DNA of 64,000 bases from Medakamo hakoo (lineage: Eukaryota; Chlorophyta; Trebouxiophyceae; Coccomyxaceae), in NCBI GenBank assembly GCA_026636295.1, contig CP089455.1:434001-498000 (forward strand), read 5' to 3'. The notes beneath the pieces are model-generated. The model searched no databases. It saw only the letters and a list, made by a program, of their open reading frames with translations, and was not told where the DNA came from. Positions 49,747 through 58,681 of this stretch are shown one piece after another. How positions within the stretch are numbered: position 1 is the first letter of the stretch; each line of letters starts with the position of its first letter. Position numbers and translations under genes: made by a program.

Positions 49747-51435
49747 ATGTCGGACCGCAGCCCCAAGCGCGCTCGGCGCGAGGCTGGGTCCGCCTCCCCC
49801 TCCGGCTCCTCCGCCTCCTCCGGCTCCGAGGCCGAGGAAGACGGCGTGGACGCGCGCACGGTGTTGAGCCTGCGGTTTTTGGAGGCCGGCGCAGGTGCGG
49901 CCGACGGTCCGCTCGCCGCGACGGCTGCTCCACTGTACACACACCAGATCTTTGAGGACGACATGATTGGTGGGCATGAAGGTGAGTGCGCCTGGGAGAG
50001 TGTTGGTTGAGGCTGCGTTTATCGAAAAAAAAGAGAGCGTGGCGCGCCGCATTCGTTTTTCTTTTCGCGCGCACTCACACCATCCCCCCATCTCCATCTC
50101 TCCTCAGGCCTCCGCATCGCCCTGACCCTGTCCCAGACCAGCTACCACGCCCACCTGGACGTGGCCTACGCGTCCAAAGAACCGGGCGCCCTAGACGTCA
50201 AGGCCACGCTCCTGGACGCCCTTCCCGGCACTTTCACCGACGCGGCCGCCTTTGCCGACGCCGTGCAGCGGGCCGGCCCGCCCCCCACCCCCGACCTCGG
50301 CCCGATCGTGTCCACCCTGCCCTACGACGGTGCCCACGCCGTCGACATCCACGCCCGCATGCTGGCGTCTGCTCCGCCCTCCGTCAAGGCCTTGCACGCC
50401 CGCATCCAAAACCTGCTGACTTTTTTCATCGACGGCGCGAGTGACATCGACCAGGAGGACGAGGCGTGGGAGTTGCTGACCGCCGTCGTCCGCCCTTGCC
50501 AGCCCGGCGACTCCCCGCCCGTCGTCGCCGGCATGGCCACGCTCAACCACATGTGGGGCTACCCTGGCGTCACCCGCCTGCGTGTGTGCCAGGTCCTGGC
50601 CTTGCCGCCGCACCAGGGGAAGGGCGTGGGCGAGGGGTTGGTCAGGGCGGCGTACTCGCTCGCCGACGCCCGGGCTGCTCCACCGGGCGGCCCGCCTCCA
50701 CCGCCAGACGCGCCCATCGCAGACCGCGCTGTGGTCGACGTCACGTTTGAGGACCCCACCGACGAGATGAGCGTGCTGCGCGAGAAGATCGAGGCCGAAC
50801 GCGCGGCGGGTTGCGGGTGGCTGGCCGCGGCCGCGGACGCGGCGGCGGCGGGCATCGCGCCGCCGCCGGCCAAGGCCAAGGGCAAGGCCAAAGCCGGCGG
50901 CTCTCCACCACCACCGCCTTCACTGACCCTGAGCCCGGCGGACACGGCGCGCGCGCGGACCGAGCTGCGCATGACCCGGTCGGCCGTCGTGTCCGCGTGG
51001 GAGGCGTTGCTGGGCGTGCGCCTGGGGGTGGACAGCCCCGCGCTCGCCGCTGCCGTCAAGGCTCGTTTGGCCGCTGCCGCGGGCGGCGCGTCCGCGGCCA
51101 CCACGTCTACTTCAGCTCCCGACCATCGCGGTCCCAAGCGCCTGTTTGAAGCGCCCGACGACCAGACGGGCTTCGTGATGTGCCGCGTGCGGCCTGGTGC
51201 GGCTGCTGCGGCGGCGGAAGCGGCGGCGGGGGCCGGGCCTGCTGCCGCTGCTTTGGCGGCCGTCGCGGCGTCTGGCGCGGGCCCGGAGCTGGAGGCTGGG
51301 GTTCAGGAAGAAGAGGCGGCGGCGCTGCAGGCGGGCGTGGATGCCCGGCTGGCCGTGCTGCGCGCCGTGGTCGGGCGCCTGGAGAAGAGAGCAAAAGAAA
51401 ACGGTGGTGGCGGCGGCGGCGCGCGCGGCGTGTAG
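49747..51435 (+). CDS. HAT1: Histone acetyltransferase HAT1 (type B)
   Basis: Exons 49747-49981 and 50108-51435 (donor GTGAGT) give 520 residues. APLYTHQIFEDDMIGGHEGLRIALTL matches the HAT1 N-terminal domain (F-H-Q-F-G-E-x-E-x-I-x-G-Y). YASKEPGALDVKA, LQNLLTFFIDGASDIDQEDEAWELL and RVCQVLALPPHQGKGVGEGLV (acetyl-CoA loop near 248) define the HAT1 catalytic fold, followed by VVDVTFEDPTDEMSVLRE. It acetylates newly made histone H4 (K5/K12) with an RbAp-type partner. The basic/acidic N-terminus (SPKRARRE) could be a nuclear signal. The C-terminal region (DHRGPKRLFEAP..., Ala-rich, ending in a coiled helix) is longer than usual. Confidence 0.9.
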
Positions 51436-51488
51436 CAGAGCCTTGTTTTCTCATTTTTGCGTCTCTCTCCTCTCTTCTCCTCCCTCCC

Positions 51489-52579
51489 ATGCTCCGCGCC
51501 ATGGCAGCGTCCGCGCTCCGACCGGTCCGCGGCGGCCTGGCGTGCAGCAGTCGGTCCAGCACAGCTTTTTTCGGCGGCGGTCGTCGGTCCATCGCTGCCG
51601 CCGCTGCGGCGGCCGAGGATGAAGCGGAGCGGGTGGCGGTCGTGCAGGGCGCGTCCAGAGGTGAGGTGGTGGGTGGACCAAGATGCGCCGCACCTGGTGG
51701 GGGTGGCGGAAAGGGGTGGGAAGGCGGCGGCTGAGCGTGGCGTGGCGTGGCGGAGGCCGCGGCGCGCAGCGCGCGCCGCCGGCTAGCTTGCGCGCGCGCG
51801 TGGCGGCGCTCCCTCACACACACTCAACACACATCACAGGCCTGGGCCTGGAGCTCGCCCGCCAGCTGGTCACCGACCGCGGCTACGACCGGGTCTTCGC
51901 CACGTGCCGGCACCCCGAAAGCGCTGCAGACCTGGCGTCCCTGGCGGCCTCCTCCCGCGGCCGCCTGTCCATCGTGCGCTGCGACGTCGAAGACCCGCCG
52001 ACCATCGACGCCGCCGCCGCGGAAGTGGGCGCGTCCACCGACCACGTCGACCTGGTCCTGAATGCGGCCGGGTTCCTGCACGGTGCGGGCATCATGCCGG
52101 AAACCGCGCTCGCCCGCCTCACCCCGGAAGCCCTGGCGAAATGCTTTGCCGTCAACGCGGCCGGGCCCATCCTTGTCGCCCGCGCCTTTGCTCCCTTGCT
52201 CGCGGCAGCGGAGCGCGTCGCGGGCGCGTCCGAGTCCCGCCCCGCCGTGTTGGCGTCCATTTCAGCGCGGGTGGGCTCAATTTCTGACAATTCTTTGGGT
52301 GGCTGGTATTCGTACCGCGCGTCGAAGTCCGCCCTCAACCAGCTGACGAAAACCCTGGCCGTCGAGTTGAAGCGTAGGCGGCACAAGGTCGCCGCGCTGG
52401 TGCTGCACCCAGGCACGTGCGAGACGGACCTGTCGGCGCCGTTCAGGGCCAACGTGCCTCCGGGCAAGCTGTTCCCCGTGGAGAGGGGCGCGGCCCAACT
52501 CCTCGACATCGTCGAGCGGGCCACGCTCGCGGACAGCGGGCGCTTCTTTGCGTGGGATGGGACGGAAGTGCCGTGGTGA
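51489..52579 (+). CDS. Short-chain dehydrogenase/reductase with organelle presequence
   Basis: Exons 51489-51660 and 51840-52579 (donor GTGAGG) give 303 residues. The junction completes VVQGASRGLGLELA, the Rossmann cofactor loop (first residue Gln rather than Thr). CDVEDPP, LNAAG, SISARVGSISDN and the catalytic pair in YSYRASKSALNQ follow, then LHPGTCETDLSAPFRANVPPGKLF. The end pattern fits the sniffer/C-factor SDR branch. About 45 N-terminal residues rich in Arg, Ser and Ala (MLRAMAASALRPVRGG) look like a plastid or mitochondrial presequence; a second in-frame Met at 51501 is possible. Substrate unknown. It starts 53 bp after the HAT1 stop and converges with the PQ-loop gene. Confidence 0.85.
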
Positions 52580-52680
52580 GTAGCATGGAACGAACAACAA
52601 CAACAAAAAAACGGTGCTTGTTTCTACAGAGTAAAACGGGGACGGGGGTGGCAACAACTGACACACACGGAAGGAGCAAT

Positions 52681-54022
52681 TCAAGCGCCGGCCAGCCCAG
52701 GGACAATGGCGGGCGTCGGCGTCGGCGGCGACGGCGGGCGGACGGGCAGCGGCGGCGCGGGGACCGCAGGCTCCTCGCCTCCACCGCCGTCCACCGCCTC
52801 CTCCGCACCGTCCGCCGGCGTGGCGCCCTCCGGGCGCGGCGACGCGGCAGCCGCACCGGCGCCCTCCCCAGCAGCGCCCTTCTTCCTCCGCCGCAGCGTG
52901 CCCCAGCACTGGGCCAGGAGGATGGAGTTCAGGACGCCCTGCACCAGTGCGCCCGCCAGGTTGAGCCCATCGCCCGTCAGCACGACCGTCGTGAAGACGC
53001 GCGCGATGTTGCCCGCCAAGTTCAGGGCGGAGGTCAGGAGCGACAGCTGCCCCGAATCCCCGCGCCGGCGGTTGAGCAGGATTTGCGGGACGCGGCCGCC
53101 CAGGGCGACGATGAAAATGGTGGAGGCCTGCAGCGCCGTGAGGAGCGGCATGGGCACGGCCCCGCTCATGAACGCCCAGAGCAGGGCGCCGTAGGCCGCC
53201 GCGCCCGCGGCCGCGCGCCTGGACAGGCCGGGGCCGTAGTGGAGCAGGAGGCACACCAGGACGATGTCCTGCGCCCAGCACGACACCAGCTCGCCGTACG
53301 TGGAAAAGCCGTACCCCAACCGGAAATTGTAGGCAAAGGTGATGGAGTAGGCGACCAGTTCGGCCGCGTTGGCGGCCAGGGACAGGCCGGTGACGGACCG
53401 GGCGCGGACGATCTTGATGATTTGGGGCAGGGACCGGACGCAGGAGCCGGCGAGGACGCAGTAGCCCTGGGGTTGGGGGGAGGGACGGGCGGGAAAAGGG
53501 GGGGGGGGGGGGGAGCGCGCGCAGTGAGTGCGCAGGCGGGCGCGCCTAGGTTTGGGCGCGCGGCGCGCGCTGGTGGGTTTCCTTCCGCATTTCGCAGTGT
53601 CGCGACGGCATGCCCGCCCCTTCACCCCACACAAGCACCAGCCTTGATGAGCCCTACATCCAACGCACAATGATAACAGCGATGATCTGGGTCAGGGTCA
53701 TGCCGCCCGCTGCCGCGGCGGGCGCGGCCGCGGCGGCAGCGCGCGCGGCGGCCGGCGAGCGCGTGGCTTTGACGGAGCGCCGGCGCAGGGACGGGGCTAA
53801 AGGCGCGAGCCGCAGCGCAGGCGAGGCTGGGCGAATCGACGACCCTGTCCGGCCGGCTTCGGCGCGGGCAGGGCAGCGGGCGGGCCTGCGTGTGGCGGTG
53901 GGAAATTCGTTGAGCGCGCGGGAGTGTGCGGCACGTCTGCAAACGCGAAGCAGCCTCTCTCTCCAACCAACGCACCTGGGCCCGGCCGCCACCCGGCACG
54001 GGGCGGCTAGGGTGGCCACCAT
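52681..54022 (-). CDS. MPDU1-type PQ-loop membrane protein with long N-terminal extension
   Basis: Exons 53669-54022 and 52681-53466 (donor GTGCGT, phase 0) give 379 residues. Two PQ-loop motifs are visible, SLPQIIKIVRARSVTGLSL and RVPQILLNRRRGDSGQLSLLT, among about seven hydrophobic segments, matching MPDU1 (mannose-P-dolichol utilization defect 1) proteins. Human MPDU1 is needed in the ER for use of dolichol-P-mannose and -glucose. Here a Met at 54022 leads about 108 Arg/Ala/Ser-rich residues before the first membrane segment (MTLTQIIAVII), resembling a plastid transit peptide. So a plastid paralog rather than the ER protein is possible. A shorter product starting at that inner Met cannot be excluded. 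The C-terminus is a Pro/Gly-rich tail. The intron holds a 15-nt poly-C tract (sense strand) before its acceptor. Confidence 0.85.
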
Positions 54023-54251
54023 TCCCGTGCTGTGAAAGTGTATGAGCGAAAGAGACAAGTGAAGAAACAGGCGCGCTCCGCACAGCGCGAACTCTCAAGT
54101 GTCTTTTGCACACAGCGCCCTCCGAAATTGTCTTCCCACCCCCCTCTCATTTTTTGTCATTGCCTTCCTCTCTCCCGACGAACGGACGAAAACACAGCGG
54201 ACACGCAAAGTTTCATGCCTCTCTCCATCCACCCCACATTTCACACGTCAT

Positions 54252-56693
54252 TCACCGAATGCACACGGGCACCCCGCCATTCAGTTCCAGGGCGAGCGTG
54301 ATGTTGGCCTGAGACCCGCCGACGCCACTGAACTGGATGGGCCCGGGCGACCGGAAGCAGTCGTGCAGCGCCCACGTCGCCCGGCGGGCCGCCAGTTCGC
54401 GGAAGGCCGGGCCGTTCAAGTCCACCAGCGCCTTGCGGATGACGGGCTTGTCCTTGCCGTGGCGGCGCTCGATCGCCATCATGCCCGTCAGCGGGTAGCC
54501 GCCCACGTCCCAGGCCGCGGTCGGGCGGGCCAGGCCCTCGCACGTCGCCATCAGGCCGGACTTGCCGTGCATGATGAGCGCGCCGGCCGCGTAGCCGAGG
54601 GCGGCGCAGTAGGTCGCGTCAAAGTTGGTGGGCTGGTGTTGGGGGGTGGGTGGGTGGGTGGGGGGGGGGGCGGGGGGGTGAAGCAGTGAGGGAGCGCTCC
54701 CATCCCATCCCCACCCATCCACCCCACCCCACCCATCCCTCCTTTCCTTCCGCGGGCTGCGGGCTCCCGTGCGTGTCGTCGCCTCCCAAAACACCTACCC
54801 CAACAACTCACCAGAGAGCACCGGCCCTCATACCCCAAGAAATGCGTCAGGCACGCGAACTTGCCGCCGTACGTCCCCGCGGCTTTGCGGGCCGCCAACT
54901 CTGTCTCGACCAGTTTTTGGACGAGCTTCTCCGTCTCGATGCGCGAGACCTGCACGTTGCCGTGCGGGTCGCGTTCCAGCAGCAGCTCGGCGCGAATGGA
55001 CGGCGGCAGCATGGCGAAGACGGCCGCGGATTCGGGGCCCAGGCGCGACGCCACAGACGCTTCGTCGCCCGGCTCCGCGCCGTCGGCGAGCAGGTCGTTC
55101 AGCTCCGAGATCAGCGCGCGCATCTGGGGCACGTGCTCGATGAGCCCTTCCGGCAGCAGGACGACGCCATAGTTTTTGCCGGTCGCCGCCCGGGCCGCCA
55201 CAATGTCGGCAATGCGGTTGGTGACGTCCGCCAGCGTCATGCCCAGGGCGTCGACCTCCTCGCAAATGATCGCTTCCTGCGGGTGGGTTTGCAGCGCGCA
55301 CTCCAGGGTCACGTGCGAGGCAGCCCGGCCCATGAGGCGGATGAAGTGGTAGTACTTTTTGGCGGACGCAGCGTCGACCATGATGTTGCCGACCGCTTCC
55401 GCGTAGACTTTGCAGGCGGTATCGAAGCCAAAGGAGGTGGCGACGCGCTCGTTTTTCAGGTCGCCGTCGATGGTTTTGGGCACGCCCACCACGCACGTTT
55501 TCAGTCCCTGCGCCGCGAAGTATTCAGCCAACACGGCAGCATTCGTGTTGGAGTCGTCGCCACCGCACACGACCAGGCCGTCCAAGTCCAGTTCCGCGGC
55601 CGTCGCGGCCGCACGCGCCAGGTCGGCGGGCTTTTCGATCTTGTCGCGCCCGGAGCAGATCAGGTGGAAGCCGCCCTGGTTGCGGAAAGCGAGCTGTCGT
55701 TGTTTTTTTTGCGGCGGTGGGAAGAGGGAGAGCATGAGGAGGGAGTTGGAATGCAATCCGTCGTCCCTGCACGCCTTCCGTGCAAAAAACGCCCCCCTTT
55801 TGTTTTTTTCTTCAAAAAACCGTACCATCGTCTCGACCGTGATCTCTTTGTAATTGCGTTCCAGGATGCCACGCGGCCCGTCCAAGAACCCAAATAGGCG
55901 TGACCCGGGGTGGCGGTGCATGAGCGCGTCCAGCACGCCGCCGATGACGTTGTGGCCGCCTGGGGCCTGGCCGCCCGACAGCACAATCCCAACCCGCAGC
56001 TGGGTGCGGCAAGGGTCGCCGAGCGAGTTGCCGGTGGGCGTCGCCAAAGCGGGCGGAGCGCGGACCAAGCGGACGGGGGCTTTGCCCCAGGTGTGGGGGA
56101 AAGCGGCCCGGATGGCGTCGGCTTCGGGGCCGTAAGGCAGGGCGTCGGTGGATGGGGTGTCGACGACGGTGAAGGTGCCTGGGCGAGATTAGAGTGGGGC
56201 GGAGAGCACAAGTTAGAGGGAGCGGTTGTGCGCGCGCGAGAGGGAGGAACGAGTGCGCCCGTGGGGCCCGCGTCCCGCGCTCCAAATCCCACACAGCCAG
56301 GACCTGCGGGCGCCTGGCTCATCAAATGGCCTTCCCTGCGCGGCGGGGGACGAGTTGGCTGCGTGCACGCGCCGTGGAGGCGTGGCGGCGGTTTCTTTTG
56401 GCCGGCATTGCGCGAGGAGAAAACGCTGCGGCATGCCGAACGGAAAAACGGCCGCCGCAACGGCCGTACCACGCTCTGTCCCCCTCACTCAACAAGCATG
56501 AACGTGACCTCCTCCTCATACTGCACACACCTTGGAGCACGACGGGCTTGGGCGGGACGTAATCCAGGCGGGCGCGTTGCAGGTCCGAGTAGTGTTCGGT
56601 CGGGTCGACGAACTCGGACGGCGACGCGCCAGCGCCTTTCGCCGAGACGGCGGACACGCCGTTGGGCGGGGCGGCGGTCGGCGCGGAGGGCAT
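54252..56693 (-). CDS. PFP: PPi-dependent phosphofructokinase, catalytic beta-type subunit
   Basis: Exons 56531-56693, 55826-56178, 54812-55693 and 54252-54632 give 592 residues, all in phase. VGIVLSGGQAPGGHNVI binds substrate/PPi. GGDDSNTNAAVLAEYF (near 212) carries the PPi-type Asp, and VPKTIDGDLKN (near 241) the catalytic Asp. MGRAASHVTLECALQTHPQEAIICEEV and GYEGRCSLPTNFDATYC continue the plant PFP-beta pattern. It interconverts fructose-6-P and fructose-1,6-bisphosphate with PPi in the cytosol. Intact catalytic residues indicate the active beta type, not the regulatory alpha. The first 50 residues are polar with no transit signal. It fits an energy-saving glycolysis alongside PDC at 9.8 kb. 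Confidence 0.95.
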
Positions 56694-56858
56694 TGGTGTG
56701 TCTCTTCTTGTGGTTGGAGGGCGCGACGAGTGGTGTCGGACGAGTAGTCGGGGGAAAAGAAGGGTGTGAGAGGGCCGTCGCTTCCCTCGCACCTCTTCCT
56801 TCACTCTTTCATTCGCGCCTGAGGAGGCCCCGGTGGAGCAGTGACACACCCCACCCAA
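56694..56858. promoter_or_regulatory. Divergent promoter, PFP and TPM-RING
   Basis: 165 bp separate the two ATGs. A G/A-rich patch lies at 56750-56770. No core element recognised. Confidence 0.4.
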
Positions 56859-58615
56859 ATGCGCTCTCTTTGCGCCTTCCGCCTGCTCCTCCTAGGCACG
56901 CTGGCCTCGCTGGCCGTCGCCGGAAGCGATGGCCGCGTCCTCCCCTTCGGCGCCGAAGCAGAACCAGACGCCCGCCCGCTCTCCACCCCCCCGCCCGGCG
57001 GGTGGACGCCCAAATCCTTCCCCAACCCCACGCTCGACCCGGCGGCCTGCGGTCGCCCCGCGTCCCGCCACCACGGCTCCTGGGTGTGCGACCCGGACGG
57101 CTTGCTGAGCACGGCCGGCGCCGACGCGCTGGAGGGCCTGCTGCGAGACGTGGCGGGCGCGCGCGCGCCGTACGCTCCCGCGCCCTGCGATGCCGCGGGG
57201 CGGTCCACACCCGGCTACCAGGTCGGTGTTGCTTTAGCCGACAAGCTGGCGCTGGGAGAGGGGCAGTCGGCGGCCGAGGCGGCGGAGGGCTTTGCGCGCG
57301 GCGTGATGGAGGGCTGGGGCGTCGGTGCAGCAGGGTGTGACGACGGTGCGCTCATCGTGGCGAGCCGGTCGGACAAGCAGGTGCGTTGTGGGGCTGGTTG
57401 TGCGCTCCTGCGCACGGGGATGCGTGCCAAAGTGAAGGGAACGGCCGGGGAGGGCGTGTCGGAAGGCGGCATGCACCCGCGCGAGACAGCAGCGCTCGAG
57501 GGGCCTCCGCCCCGCTCTCACCACCCGCCCCGCCCCCCTTCCCCTCCCCTTCCCACCCCCACACAACTCAGCTCTTCATCCTCGCCGGTCGGGGCGCGTC
57601 CTCCCGCCTCCCGCCCGCCGCCGCCTCTGCCATCATCTCGGCCATGGGTCCGCGCCTGCGCGCCCGCGACTGGGACGGCGCCCTGCGCGGCGCGGCCGCG
57701 GACGTGGGCCTGGCGCTCGCGGGCGTGCCCCCCGGCGGCGGCGACGGCGCCGGCGGCTTTGACTGGGGCCTGCTCCTCTTTGCCGGCATTTTTGCGGGCA
57801 TTGCCGGGTCGGGCCTGCGCCGCGCGGCGGCCCGGCGCGCGGAAGTGGGCGCCGTCCGGCGCGCGCTGGACAAGCTGCGCCGCGAACAGGAGGCGGCGGC
57901 CGCGAGCGCTGCCTACCCCGCCGAGTCGTGCCCGGTGTGCTTGGAGGACTTTGAGGGGGCGGCGGCGGGGCCGGTTGGCGCGCCTGCGCCTGGCGTGGCG
58001 GCGGCGGTGGGCGTCGTCGCTGCCGCGCCGACGTCGGCGCCGTGCTGCGCGGGCGAAGAGTCGTCGCAGGCCGCGCCGCTGCTGGGCGCGGCCCCCGCCC
58101 CCGCCGCCGCTCCCCACGCCTCCGCCGCTCCTCGCCGCCCGCTCGCGCTGCCGTGCGGTCACACGTTCTGCGAGCCCTGCCTGACCCGGTGGCTGGACGC
58201 GGGCGGGCACACGACCTGCCCAATTTGCCGGGCGGCGGTGACGACGGGGGCGCCGGCGCCGGTCGGTCCCACCGCCCAGCAGCAACAGCCGCCGCCGCAG
58301 CGCCCGTATGGCCCGCCCGCCGCCCGCCGGCCCTGGGACCCGGACCTGTACGCGCCTGAGCTGCTCTTCCGCCTGGGCTCTGTGCGGCGGCTGTACCCGG
58401 CCCTCGTCGGCGCTGAAGTCTTGGACGGCTGGTCTCGCGCGGTGCGGCGGGGCGAGCACCCCAGCGCGGCGTGGGCGGACGACGCCCGGGATTTCGCGCT
58501 GCACGACGCGCCCACGGCCCGGCGTCAGGCGCGGGAAGGCGGAGCGTGGGGTGCACGCGCCGGGTTTGGTGGGGGAGGGAGCGTGGGTGCCAGCGGGGCG
58601 GGCGGGACGTGGTGA
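56859..58615 (+). CDS. TPM-domain membrane protein with C-terminal RING finger
   Basis: Exons 56859-57380 and 57572-58615 (donor GTGCGT, phase 0) give 521 residues. Signal peptide MRSLCAFRLLLLGTLASLAVA. A TPM-like domain (formerly DUF477) spans about 60-235: DPDGLLSTAGADALEGLLRDV, GYQVGVALADK, FARGVMEGWGVG, CDDGALIVASRSDKQLFILAGRG. One membrane segment is at about 238-255 (WGLLLFAGIFAGIAGSG). A RING finger begins at CPVCLEDFEG (near 293) and ends LPCGHTFCEPCLTRWLDAGGHTTCPICR. An Ala/Pro insert of about 60 residues splits the first and second Cys/His pairs. Topology places TPM in the lumen and RING in the cytosol, suggesting a membrane-bound E3 ubiquitin ligase. Substrates unknown. Confidence 0.83.
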
Positions 58616-58681
58616 GGGGTTGTGTGTGTCCTTTCGTTTGTTTAAGCCTAGCCATCTGTTTCCTCCTTCGTTTTTTCATTC

